Positions 26,021-34,596 of a stretch of DNA of 64,000 bases are shown here, one piece after another. Source of the stretch: Oceanospirillum sp048264105 (GTDB lineage: Bacteria > Pseudomonadota > Gammaproteobacteria > Pseudomonadales > Halomonadaceae); assembly GCA_048264105.1 (NCBI GenBank), contig JBLXDJ010000001.1:248001-312000 (forward strand). The letters are read 5' to 3'. Positions within the stretch are counted from its first letter, which is position 1. Each line of letters starts with the position of its first letter. The notes beneath the pieces are model-generated. The model was not told the DNA's origin and searched no databases. It worked only from the letters and a program-made list of their open reading frames with translations. The translations under genes were made by a program, and so were the position numbers.

Positions 26021-28207
26021 GGTTTTTTCATGTGCTTCCAGCCATGCGGGCAGGTCTTCTGCAGGCATCGGCCGGGCAAAGTAATAGCCCTGATATTTAA
26101 CGCAGCCCATTTTTTCCAGCTCCTGCGCTTGCTCCAGCGTCTCGACCCCTTCAGCGATCACATCCATCTTCATGTGTTGGCCGATGGCGATCATAGATTC
26201 CACCAGCGGCTGACGGTTGCCCGGCTGTACTTCATCAACAAAGCTCTTGTCGATTTTCAGTTCATCCAGCGGCAGATCTCTCAGGTACGCCAGTGACGAG
26301 TAACCGGTGCCAAAGTCATCCAGCGAGATGCGGAACCCGCTCTTACGCAGGGCTTCCAGCTTAAGGCGGGTCTCATCGATATCCCGCAGCAGGGCGGTTT
26401 CGGTCACTTCCAGTACGATGCGGGATGGCGGAATCTGCCATTTGCTGCACAGATTGCGGGTCTCATCGACAAAGTCGGTCTGGGTGAACTGCCAGGCGGA
26501 GACATTAACCGATACCAGTTCCGGGGACGGAATCCCTTTGGCTTGCCAGGTTGAGAGCTGTTCCAGTGTTTTTTCCATCACCCAGCGGCCAAGACGGAGA
26601 ATCAGACCGGTTTCCTCGGCGATGGGGATAAAGCGGAACGGCGGTATCATGCCCTCCTCAGGGTGTATCCAGCGAATCAGCACCTCTGCACTCAGTGTTT
26701 CGCCCTGAGGGTTAACCTGAGGCTGCATAAAGATCTTCAGCTGATCGGATTCCAGTGCAACCCGTAAGCCGCGCTCAATCTCAAGACGGTCGTTCACTTC
26801 CTGCTGGTGTTCCGGTGAGTAGATCACGCTCTGGTCGCGACCGGCATTTTTCGCCTGATAAAGCGCGATGTCGGCATAACGCATCAGATCCAGCTCGGAG
26901 TGTTCACCGGCCAGATTAGCCTGCGGGAAGACCACGACACCGATACTGGCACCAATATTGATGATGCGGTCGCCCACCTGAAATGGCTGGGTGAGCAGGA
27001 ACAGAATTTTTTCTGACAGAACACGCACCTGCGGCTCTGTGATGCCGACCTGCTCATCATTCAGCAGCACCACAAACTCATCGCCACCGATGCGGGAGAT
27101 AAAGATCTCTTCCGGCAGTTTCTGGCGCAGGCGTTCACCGGCCTTGCGGATGATCTCGTCACCAATGTCATGGCCAAGGGCATCGTTGATCGTCTTGAAG
27201 TGATCCAGATCGATCATAAAGAGTGCCGAGCGTGGTTCCGGCGCGTTCTCTTTTGTCGTGGCCTGAATACGCTTCAGTTCCAGATAGAGGCTGGCGCGGT
27301 TGGGCAGGTGGGTCAGGTAATCTTCGTAGGCCATGCGATGGATCTGTTCTTCAGCATCCATACGCTGAATTTCAGCACCGGCACGGGCGGCGAAGATCTC
27401 AAGAATACTTTTTACCTGATCAACCCGTTCCAGCGGCTTGGTATCCAGTACCACCATAATGCCCAGCGGCGTACCGTCCGGATCAAAAATAGGTGAGCCG
27501 ATATAGCCTTCAATATTCATCTCCTGCAGCAGCAGGTCATCAGGGTACAACGCCTGAACACCGGTACAGATGGCGCAGGTATCCTGACCGACCACCTCTT
27601 CGCAGGGGGTGTCTTTCAGGGCATAACTGAAGTTTTCAGCGATGACACCACCGGCGCTGAGGGCGATGGTTTTGATCGCTTTTTTGTTGTCATCATACAG
27701 GCCGATAAAGGCGTACTGGGCGTTAAAAATGCGCGCCAGATGGATCACCAGACTTTCAAAAAAGCCCTGGCCGCTAATGGCAGAGACGCCCATTGCGGTA
27801 TCTGCAATTACCTGCCGACTGTAGGTCAGGTCGCTGATATCAGTGTGGCTGACCAGAAGATCAGACAGCTTGCCCTGATCATCCCGTATGGGAGCGATGT
27901 TCACGGTCAGCCAGGCGGTGGGGTTGGCACACTTAAGAATATAAGGGTGATGTGCCACTAATTCTGGGGTGTTCAGATGGATCGTCTGGCTCAACTCGGT
28001 CTGTTCCGGATCAGAGAACAGGTCGATCAGCTCGTCAAGCGAGGTGTTTAACAGTCCCGGAATATCCGGTGCAGCGTGGTCGCAGAGTTCGTCACCCCAG
28101 AAACCGTGAGCCGCAGGGTTGCAGTCGATCACCGTTCCGTCGAGAGATAAAATAAACATACCCATCGGGGCCTGCCGGAAAACCTGATTCCATTTGTTGC
28201 TGTTCAT
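26012..28207 (-). CDS. PAS-GAF-GGDEF-EAL cyclic-di-GMP protein
   Basis: A 731-residue soluble signalling protein. A PAS domain (about 5-130) is followed by a GAF domain (about 150-290), with Cys-rich DTPCEEVVGQDTCAICTG that could sense redox or bind a ligand. GGDEF (about 300-465) keeps RIGGDEF, and EAL (about 480-725) has EVL in place of EAL (SAEVLIRW) but keeps DDFGTGYSSL and the other metal-site segments. Both activities are possible. Monocistronic. Confidence 0.93.
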   Translation of the reverse strand: MNSNKWNQVFRQAPMGMFILSLDGTVIDCNPAAHGFWGDELCDHAAPDIPGLLNTSLDELIDLFSDPEQTELSQTIHLNTPELVAHHPYILKCANPTAWLTVNIAPIRDDQGKLSDLLVSHTDISDLTYSRQVIADTAMGVSAISGQGFFESLVIHLARIFNAQYAFIGLYDDNKKAIKTIALSAGGVIAENFSYALKDTPCEEVVGQDTCAICTGVQALYPDDLLLQEMNIEGYIGSPIFDPDGTPLGIMVVLDTKPLERVDQVKSILEIFAARAGAEIQRMDAEEQIHRMAYEDYLTHLPNRASLYLELKRIQATTKENAPEPRSALFMIDLDHFKTINDALGHDIGDEIIRKAGERLRQKLPEEIFISRIGGDEFVVLLNDEQVGITEPQVRVLSEKILFLLTQPFQVGDRIINIGASIGVVVFPQANLAGEHSELDLMRYADIALYQAKNAGRDQSVIYSPEHQQEVNDRLEIERGLRVALESDQLKIFMQPQVNPQGETLSAEVLIRWIHPEEGMIPPFRFIPIAEETGLILRLGRWVMEKTLEQLSTWQAKGIPSPELVSVNVSAWQFTQTDFVDETRNLCSKWQIPPSRIVLEVTETALLRDIDETRLKLEALRKSGFRISLDDFGTGYSSLAYLRDLPLDELKIDKSFVDEVQPGNRQPLVESMIAIGQHMKMDVIAEGVETLEQAQELEKMGCVKYQGYYFARPMPAEDLPAWLEAHEKTEA

Positions 28208-28511
28208 CTTATTAGGTGATCCTGCAAATGAGCGCAGCTCTGACTCCCTGATTCGGGCAGATACGGCGCAAACTGTTAACGATATTATTTATGCAGTATA
28301 CCAGCTGTATCTTTTAACCTGTTGCTTTATATCAATGGTAAAATTGTCTTTTAGTATTAGTAAGTTATCCTGTCCCATCATCAGGGTGTGGCGATGTTCT
28401 TTCAGCTGATACAGAGCGGCCGGACAGAGACACCTTTGCAAAGACGGTGCACGATACTCTTTCCTGAATACGCAGGGCGTACCCCATGAATCCAGCAGCA
28501 GGGCTTTCCGA
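28208..28511. other. Intergenic region between the EAL and SMR genes
   Basis: About 300 bp with no ORF. It must hold promoters for both divergent genes. No convincing guanidine or other riboswitch fold was seen before the SMR gene. Confidence 0.4.
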
Positions 28512-28844
28512 ATGAATGCATGGTTTTATCTGACAATAGCGATTATAGCTGAGGTTATTGGAACATCTGCACTAAAAAGCAGTGAAGGCTTCACTAAACT
28601 CTTTCCTTCTGTTGCGGTGGTGGCCGGTTACGGCATCGCATTCTGGATGTTATCCCTGACGCTGAAGACGATCCCGGTGGGGATCGCCTATGCGGTTTGG
28701 GCGGGTGCGGGTATTGTCCTGATGGCTCTGATTGGTTGGGTGGTTTTCCAGCAAAAGATTGATGCCATGGGATTGCTGGGTATCGGCCTGATCCTCTCCG
28801 GTGTGCTGGTACTGAACCTGTTTTCCAAAAGTGGTGTGCATTAA
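28512..28844 (+). CDS. Small multidrug resistance (SMR) efflux protein
   Basis: A 110-residue four-helix membrane protein of the EmrE/Qac type, working as an antiparallel dimer that exchanges protons for cationic drugs. The essential Glu14 lies in IAEVIGTSALK, and the WAGAGIVLMALIGW and LILSGVLVLNL segments are conserved. The EVIGTSALKSSEGFTKL stretch is the Qac-type rather than the guanidinium-exporter pattern. Confidence 0.92.
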   Translation: MNAWFYLTIAIIAEVIGTSALKSSEGFTKLFPSVAVVAGYGIAFWMLSLTLKTIPVGIAYAVWAGAGIVLMALIGWVVFQQKIDAMGLLGIGLILSGVLVLNLFSKSGVH

Positions 28845-28859
28845 GTCACGGATCTCTTT

Positions 28860-28950
28860 AGGTCAGGGTTTCATGTGGTCAGGGTTTCATGTGGTCAGGG
28901 TTACAGGGGTGTCAGGGCTTAGGACTTTGGCGCGATCAGGGTCTTAGCAC
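28860..28950 (-). repeat. Repeat from the end of the MDR oxidoreductase gene
   Basis: On the minus strand the gene ends CTAAGACCCTGA. Further copies follow (CTAAGCCCTGA, TGTAACCCTGA, and two ACATGAAACCCTGACC units), so the CCCTGA end recurs about every 16-20 bp. Confidence 0.75.
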
Positions 28951-29937
28951 AATCGATCCCTTCTTACGCATCGACTCCACGTAGCGGTGCGCCTCCGCCC
29001 CCTGTTCCAGATTAAACTCACGATCCATCACCGTGGTCAGCTGACCGTTTCTGATCAGCTCCTCCAGATGTTCCAGATAGCCCTGCAGTTGCGGCACCGG
29101 TAACAGCCCTGTGGCAGAGAAGAGGGCTTTTTTGCCTTTCGAGCATCGGGTCGCCAGCATATTCAACAGTAGCGGCAAGGTAAGCACGGGTGACAGATAG
29201 CGCCCTTGTGGGGTCAGAATCTTTTTGCAGCGGCCAAAGCTGAACTTGCCGACGCAATCAAAAATGATGTCGTACTGCTTTTGTCCTTCCGTCACATCCA
29301 GACTTCGGTAATCGATCAGATGATCCGCGCCGATCTGCTCAACCCAGTCATGATTGGGGCGGCTGCACAAGGCGGTCACTTCGGCTCCTGCGGCTTTGGC
29401 GATCTGTACCGCAGCGCTGCCGACACTGCCGGATGCGCCGTTGATCAGGACGCTGTCGCCCGCTTTGATCTCTGCTAAACGGTGCAGGAAATTCCATGCC
29501 GTTAATGCGCCATCGCACAGTGGCGCGCACTGCGCATCGGTCAGTGCTTCCGGCTGCAGGCTGAGCAGACTGGCTTCATCCAGACAGAGGTATTCTGCAT
29601 TAGCCCCGAAATCCAGCGCCGTTTCGCCATAGATCTTATCGCCCACATGGAATCGCTCTGCACCTTCACCGATGGCCTCGACCACTCCCGCAAACCCCGT
29701 ACCCAGTACCGGATGCTTCGGCCGGGTTAGCCCCAGCATTAGTCGGGCAAAGAAGGGGGTTCCTGCACGCATCATGGTATCCGCCTGAGAGACAGCAGAG
29801 GCGGTGATCTTTATCAGAATCTGTCCCGCTTCAGGTTGCGGCTTTGCCAGATGGCGCACTTCAAGTACATCGGGAGCACCGTAGCGGGGGCAGAACAGGG
29901 TTTTCATTTCGGGTGTTGTGTTCATCAGGTTATCCAT
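28936..29937 (-). CDS. MDR-family NAD(P)-dependent oxidoreductase
   Basis: A medium-chain dehydrogenase/reductase (zinc-type alcohol dehydrogenase or quinone oxidoreductase superfamily). The catalytic N-domain is followed by a Rossmann domain with INGASGSVGSAAVQIAKAAG (about 165). No zinc-binding cysteine set is obvious, which favours the zinc-free quinone-oxidoreductase branch. The ATG at 29937 has GGAG upstream; a GTG 21 bases earlier is less likely. It is divergent from a TetR gene with two palindromic operators between them. Confidence 0.88.
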   Translation of the reverse strand: MDNLMNTTPEMKTLFCPRYGAPDVLEVRHLAKPQPEAGQILIKITASAVSQADTMMRAGTPFFARLMLGLTRPKHPVLGTGFAGVVEAIGEGAERFHVGDKIYGETALDFGANAEYLCLDEASLLSLQPEALTDAQCAPLCDGALTAWNFLHRLAEIKAGDSVLINGASGSVGSAAVQIAKAAGAEVTALCSRPNHDWVEQIGADHLIDYRSLDVTEGQKQYDIIFDCVGKFSFGRCKKILTPQGRYLSPVLTLPLLLNMLATRCSKGKKALFSATGLLPVPQLQGYLEHLEELIRNGQLTTVMDREFNLEQGAEAHRYVESMRKKGSIVLRP

Positions 29938-29963
29938 GGAATAGACTCCGGAAATCACTAAAT

Positions 29964-30011
29964 ACTTACGCTGTAAGTTTTTTATAAAATGACAAAACTT
30001 ACACTGTAAGT
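29964..30011. promoter_or_regulatory. Duplicated TetR operator
   Basis: Two near-identical 15-bp palindromes, ACTTACGCTGTAAGT (29964-29978) and ACTTACACTGTAAGT (29997-30011), lie 33 bp apart centre to centre, about three helical turns. They lie in the divergent region between the MDR gene and the TetR gene. The regulator probably represses both. Confidence 0.8.
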
Positions 30012-30082
30012 AAAGGGCGATTTGAGCTAATCTTTTTCTCAGTGCATTATCTGTGCCTGCACCATCCGTCTAAGGAATTGAA

Positions 30083-30775
30083 ATGTCAGAGAAAAAGCTA
30101 ACAGCTGCAGCCGTGAGCGCGACTGAAAAAAAATCCCCCCGTAACAAACTCAGTCGGGAGAAAGTGCTGGCCGAGGCTCTGATATTAGTTGATGAAGAGG
30201 GGCTGGATACGCTGTCTATGCGTCGCTTAGCGGACCGGTTGGGGGTTAAAGCGATGTCGCTTTATAACCATGTTGCCAACAAAGAAGCGGTGGTCGATGG
30301 TCTGGTGGAGTTGGTGGTAGCTGAGATGGGATCACCGGATCAGACGCTTCCGTGGCGACAGGCGATGGCGTTACGGGCAGACAATGCGCGCAAGGTTTTG
30401 CTGGCGCATCCGTGGGCGACCTTACCTCTGGTCTCCCGGGTTAATGCGGGACCGGTCATGCTGCATTATGTCGATGATACGCTGGGTTGCTTGCTGAAAG
30501 CGGGATTCAGTTTGTCTGAGGCGGATTATGCCTGGAATGCGATGGACAGCTACATCTACGGCTTTACTCTTCAGGAGCTGAATTTTCCCTTTGAGGCAGA
30601 AGAGTATGCCGAAGTGGCCAAAAGCTATGTGGCGATGATTCCACCAGAAGAGTATCCCAATCTGAACGCCCTGACCCATGAGGTAATCGCTAAGCGTCAC
30701 CTCGGGATTCAGGACTTCAGTTTTGGCTTTAAAATGGTGCTGGATGGCTTAGAAAAACTCCTGACGGGGCGGTAA
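30083..30775 (+). CDS. TetR-family regulator with TetR_C-type domain
   Basis: A 230-residue regulator. The DNA-binding region LSMRRLADRLGVKAMSLYNH is at about 50-70 and is like that of tetracycline-repressor-class TetR proteins; the C-domain (about 90-225) fits TetR_C. The likely target is the MDR oxidoreductase through the double operator. Its last 27 bp overlap, tail to tail, the end of the next gene. Confidence 0.9.
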   Translation: MSEKKLTAAAVSATEKKSPRNKLSREKVLAEALILVDEEGLDTLSMRRLADRLGVKAMSLYNHVANKEAVVDGLVELVVAEMGSPDQTLPWRQAMALRADNARKVLLAHPWATLPLVSRVNAGPVMLHYVDDTLGCLLKAGFSLSEADYAWNAMDSYIYGFTLQELNFPFEAEEYAEVAKSYVAMIPPEEYPNLNALTHEVIAKRHLGIQDFSFGFKMVLDGLEKLLTGR

Positions 30776-31075
30776 AGCGCGCTCCCTTAGATACAGGAAC
30801 AGGGGTAAACCGCAGGACACACCCACCGTTAACGTCCCCAGAATGGCCAGTCCGGAATAACGCACTTTCGCACGCTTGCCTTCCACCAGAATAAAGGCGA
30901 TCAACGCCAGCGCAGAAACCACCACATCCAGCCAGGCAAAGATACTAATCGGATTTGCCAGCGCCTGTTCGAGTAATAGCGGGATATCCAGTCCGTGATT
31001 CATCACCCAGGGCAGAAAAGCCCCGTAAGGCAGCGCGATTCCCAGAAGTGTCAGTAGCAGGTAGAGTTTTTTCAT
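30749..31075 (-). CDS. DUF2834-type small membrane protein
   Basis: A 108-residue protein with three to four membrane helices, of the DUF2834 type. The start codon overlaps the stop of the KAP NTPase gene by ATGA, so translation is coupled. Its 3' end overlaps the TetR gene in the opposite direction. Function unknown; the coupling suggests it may serve the NTPase as a membrane partner. Confidence 0.75.
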   Translation of the reverse strand: MKKLYLLLTLLGIALPYGAFLPWVMNHGLDIPLLLEQALANPISIFAWLDVVVSALALIAFILVEGKRAKVRYSGLAILGTLTVGVSCGLPLFLYLRERALPPRQEFF

Positions 31076-32499
31076 TCGGTGTCCATTCCAGTTAATGTGC
31101 CAGAGAGTTCGACTACTGATCTGTAGTGTTGGTCTAAAGCATTTTGGTAGAGAGACTGGTTATTAAGTTTTTGGCCTAACCATTTGTTCAAGTGGTTGGC
31201 AACTTTGTATCGATCAGACTCAATTGAGCCTGTGATATTGACCATAACTCGGTTTAACTCTTCTTTATTCGAGTGTAATGATTTGACTGCTACATCATAA
31301 ACTTCCTTAAACTGCTTTAGTGAAACTGAATCTTTTGTTTCAGACTGGCTGGGTAGTGTCTGAGATGTTGGTCTGTCAGTGGTATGTTGATTTGCAAGAT
31401 AAGTTAACAAAACAGTTGGAGAGACGATGAACGATTTCTCGAAGCTGGACATGCATGCTTGGTATCTATAAATAATTTGCTCTAAATCCCTTAATTTCAG
31501 CGAGTAGATTTTGCTGATAAGTTCGAGCTGTTCATAAATTGCAGTTTCATTAGCTATGCCGATACGGTGTTGGTCTAGTGATGGGTAGAGTGTATGGCTT
31601 AGAGCTTCATTTTCTTTGGATGATTTTTTCGTATAGTTTGCTTCAAGAAATATACGAATATTTGGCTCTTGTAACGATGATTGTCGATCAAAGAAACGCT
31701 TGAGATACTTGTCTGATTCGAACTCTGCGCCATAAATAGTCTTGATAGACCTCTGCAATTGTTCTGTATCTGAGGCAATAACAAACACAAACTTCTCGGT
31801 GTTGAAGAAGTGCTTCACTACTTCAAGAAGTTCAATCGAATAGTTTGGGCGGCAGCGATCCAGCTCATCAATCAATACGACAACGGGTAATTCTGCTTTG
31901 CCATTCGTATTGGTTTTTATCACCTCAGCAATAGCGGTAAGGCTTTTTCGGATTTCTGGAATAGCAGCAACCTGAGCAGTGGTATCTTTTTGAATATCAT
32001 CCAGAAAGTTTGAGGGTGTTTTACTCATCATCTCTTTGGCAAATTCAGCACCTGCTGTGCTATCGCCAACCAGAGACTTGCTGGCGACAGCCGCTAATCC
32101 AATCATGGATGACCGCAGAAGCGTGCCCAAGCGATCTTTTACAATCTGAAAGTCTTTACCGGATATCTGAGAAAAACGGGAAAGCTGGTTGAGTAACTCG
32201 CTGCTAATCACCGCCAGAGGGTTTTGAATAAAGTCACTCTCCCATGCATCGATATAGATGGTCGGGTGACCTCTATCTTGCAGTAGATGAGTATAGAGAC
32301 GTTTCAGAAAATGGGTTTTACCAGTGCCCCAGCTGCCGTTCAGGTTCAGAACAAAACCATCCTGTTCACTGGTGATGTAGTTGGCGAGGAAGCGGGTATA
32401 TTCCTCGCGATTTAGTTTGCAGTTGCCAAAGTTGTACTCTTTGAACCAGTCCGCGTATTTGGCATTTTCTGCGAACTTCGGCGTTGTTCCTTCGCTCAT
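31072..32499 (-). CDS. KAP-family P-loop NTPase
   Basis: A 475-residue KAP NTPase. Walker A is GSWGTGKTHF (about 56), and Walker B with the KAP signature is VVVLIDELDRCRPNYSIELLE (about 210). The sensor-like segment FVFVIASDTEQLQ and the RRFFD-type YLKRFFDRQ follow. KAP proteins often carry membrane helices inside the domain; here none is obvious and a separate small membrane protein is coupled downstream. KAP proteins include the plasmid phage-exclusion protein PifA, so defence is a possibility. Composition is lower in GC than its neighbours. Confidence 0.88.
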   Translation of the reverse strand: MSEGTTPKFAENAKYADWFKEYNFGNCKLNREEYTRFLANYITSEQDGFVLNLNGSWGTGKTHFLKRLYTHLLQDRGHPTIYIDAWESDFIQNPLAVISSELLNQLSRFSQISGKDFQIVKDRLGTLLRSSMIGLAAVASKSLVGDSTAGAEFAKEMMSKTPSNFLDDIQKDTTAQVAAIPEIRKSLTAIAEVIKTNTNGKAELPVVVLIDELDRCRPNYSIELLEVVKHFFNTEKFVFVIASDTEQLQRSIKTIYGAEFESDKYLKRFFDRQSSLQEPNIRIFLEANYTKKSSKENEALSHTLYPSLDQHRIGIANETAIYEQLELISKIYSLKLRDLEQIIYRYQACMSSFEKSFIVSPTVLLTYLANQHTTDRPTSQTLPSQSETKDSVSLKQFKEVYDVAVKSLHSNKEELNRVMVNITGSIESDRYKVANHLNKWLGQKLNNQSLYQNALDQHYRSVVELSGTLTGMDTE

Positions 32500-32528
32500 T
32501 CGGTGTCCTTACTTTGAGAGGGTTGTAT

Positions 32529-33110
32529 CTAGCTGGAGAACAGCTCGTTGATGTTCTCGATCGTAAAAATCCGCATACCCCAATCTTCCAGTTCATCGGC
32601 GCTGGCGGCATTCAGGCGCTCAATAACAGAATCGGGCAGTTCTCCGAATTTCATCTGCAGCTGCAGGCTGAGCAGTTTGGCTTCGCCTTTAACTTCGCCC
32701 TCCCGGATGCCTTCTTCGCGGGCGTATTTTAACTGGCTGGCTTCATCCCTTAATGCTCTTTCACGAACAAAGGCTAAGCGACTGGCTTCTTCGTCAGCGC
32801 TCAGTTTACGGATATAGCCCCGAACTTCTTTTACGGCTTCGCTGTTGATGGTGGCCATACGGGTATCCTCCTGCCAATGTTCAAATAGGGTGATCCAGTC
32901 TCTCAGGTTTTGGTCTCCCAGCCCCAGTCGATCCGCTTTTTTCATTTCAATCAGGTTCAGCTGCAGGGTGTCGCCCAGTCTAACATCAGACTGTAAACCG
33001 TCACGCATTTCAAAACGCCAAAGTGCCTGTTGTCGTTGTGCGGTACCTTCTGTGTACAGATCGAAATCTAACAGATGGATGCCAATAACAGCATTTTGGT
33101 GATTCGTGTC
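32529..33110 (-). pseudogene. Truncated Rpn / PD-(D/E)XK nuclease-family transposase
   Basis: The C-terminal two-thirds of a recombination-promoting nuclease (Rpn/YhgA) or PDDEXK transposase-family protein: a segment with IGIHLLDFDLY and LNLIEMKKADRL, then a charged helical tail typical of the family. The N-terminal nuclease part, with its catalytic residues, is absent, and upstream frame (to 33317) does not resemble it. It ends 29 bp before the KAP gene on the same strand. This is probably a decayed mobile gene. Confidence 0.75.
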
Positions 33111-33259
33111 TTTTTGTCGCCAATGCCGAAAGATAAATTTCTGTGAAACAGTCTTAAAACCGCTCCCGGACCGGGAGACAGATATTCCCCTTATATATGT
33201 GCGTGTTATCCAACTATACTGGGAAAAAACAATAACGAAGTCTGCGCGGAATGGTGTTA

Positions 33260-34522
33260 ATGGACAACAATCTCGAAATATACACGCTTCGTAACACCCT
33301 CGATCATGTGGGCGCATATGTATTTACCAAGGATGCGGAGTGTCGTTACACCTACGCCAATAAGATGGTCTGCGATCTGTTTGGTGCGCCTCTTAGCGAG
33401 ATCGTAGGCAAGACGGATGATGACTTTTTTGATCTGGAGTTATCGAAGCAGCTTCACGGGAACGACCTGAAAGCCCTGGCCGGGGAAAGTATCGAAGGTG
33501 AAGAGCACAACTACATCGCATCCACCGGTGAAACCCGAATTTACTGGTCGGTTAAGCAGCCGATCAAAGACCTTGATGGCCATATTATCGGCCTGTGCGG
33601 CATATCCACCGATATCACCGAAAGACGACGCCTGGAAAATGAGTTGGCGGAGCAGAGAAACCTGCTGAATCAGGTGCTGGAGAATATCGACTCCTACGTC
33701 TACATCAAAGATAAAGAGGGGCGCTATCTGTACGTTAACCAGAATACGGCGGAACTGTACGGCGTACCGAAAGAGAAGATAATCGGTGAGCTGGAAAAAA
33801 ATATTCTGCCCGGGGATATCGCTCACAAACTGTCTCTGATGGATCAGAAGGTGTTCGAAAGTGGTGCCAAGGTCACCGGAGAGGAGATCGTTTCCCATGC
33901 CGATGGCAGTATGCAGCATTGCTGGTCGATTAAAATTCCCATCGCCAGTGACGACGGCTCTGAGCGCCTGATCGGCATTTCCACGGATATCACAGAACTG
34001 ATTGAGTTAAAGAATAAGTTTCAGGAGCTTGCCAAGCGGGATGAGTTAACCAAGGTGATGACCCGCAGGTTTATCCTTGAAGAAGCTGAATTGCTGCTGA
34101 AACTGGCTCAGCGACGGCATTATCAGCTTGCCGCCATCATGATCGATATCGACAACTTTAAGATGGTCAACGATACCTATGGTCACGTATTTGGTGATTC
34201 CTATATCGTGGCGATAACTGACGCCTGTGTCGGAGTGATTGGGGAGGAGGGCTTGATCGGCCGCTTAGGGGGCGATGAGTTTCTGATTATTCTGGATGAA
34301 ACGAATCCGGAAGCGGTTTCTGATGCTGCCAGACAGATCCTGAAGGCGGTGAACGGGATTGATATTAAAGACCCGGCGGGTGAGCCGATTGCGGCCTCTG
34401 TCAGCATAGGCTGTGCGCTTTCAGCGGAGGGGATGACCCTGATTGACCTGATCGGCAAAGCTGATGACGGTCTTTATACCGCGAAAGAAGCCGGACGGGG
34501 ACGTTGGTATCTGTCAGGTTGA
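33260..34522 (+). CDS. PAS-PAS-GGDEF diguanylate cyclase
   Basis: A soluble protein of about 420 residues with two PAS domains (about 10-125 and 135-255) and a C-terminal GGDEF domain (about 265-420). The RLGGDEF signature and the DIDNFKMVNDTYGH metal site are intact, so c-di-GMP synthesis is likely. The ATG at 33260 was chosen because GGA lies 9 bases before it; an in-frame ATG at 33251 abuts it too closely. Confidence 0.92.
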   Translation: MDNNLEIYTLRNTLDHVGAYVFTKDAECRYTYANKMVCDLFGAPLSEIVGKTDDDFFDLELSKQLHGNDLKALAGESIEGEEHNYIASTGETRIYWSVKQPIKDLDGHIIGLCGISTDITERRRLENELAEQRNLLNQVLENIDSYVYIKDKEGRYLYVNQNTAELYGVPKEKIIGELEKNILPGDIAHKLSLMDQKVFESGAKVTGEEIVSHADGSMQHCWSIKIPIASDDGSERLIGISTDITELIELKNKFQELAKRDELTKVMTRRFILEEAELLLKLAQRRHYQLAAIMIDIDNFKMVNDTYGHVFGDSYIVAITDACVGVIGEEGLIGRLGGDEFLIILDETNPEAVSDAARQILKAVNGIDIKDPAGEPIAASVSIGCALSAEGMTLIDLIGKADDGLYTAKEAGRGRWYLSG

Positions 34523-34548
34523 GATGGCAGAACGGGATTCTCAGGTAC

Positions 34549-34577
34549 AAAAAAGGCAGCCATCGGGCTGCCTTTTT
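34549..34577. terminator. Bidirectional terminator
   Basis: AAAAAGGCAGC pairs with GCTGCCTTTTT with a short loop, between the convergent GGDEF and ygiQ genes. Confidence 0.9.
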
Positions 34578-34596
34578 CGTTTTAGTATCGGACAGA

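Noticed and set aside
28208..28511. Guanidine riboswitch before the SMR gene
   Set aside because: No paired ACGR-loop hairpins or ykkC-like core was found, and the protein is of the Qac type.
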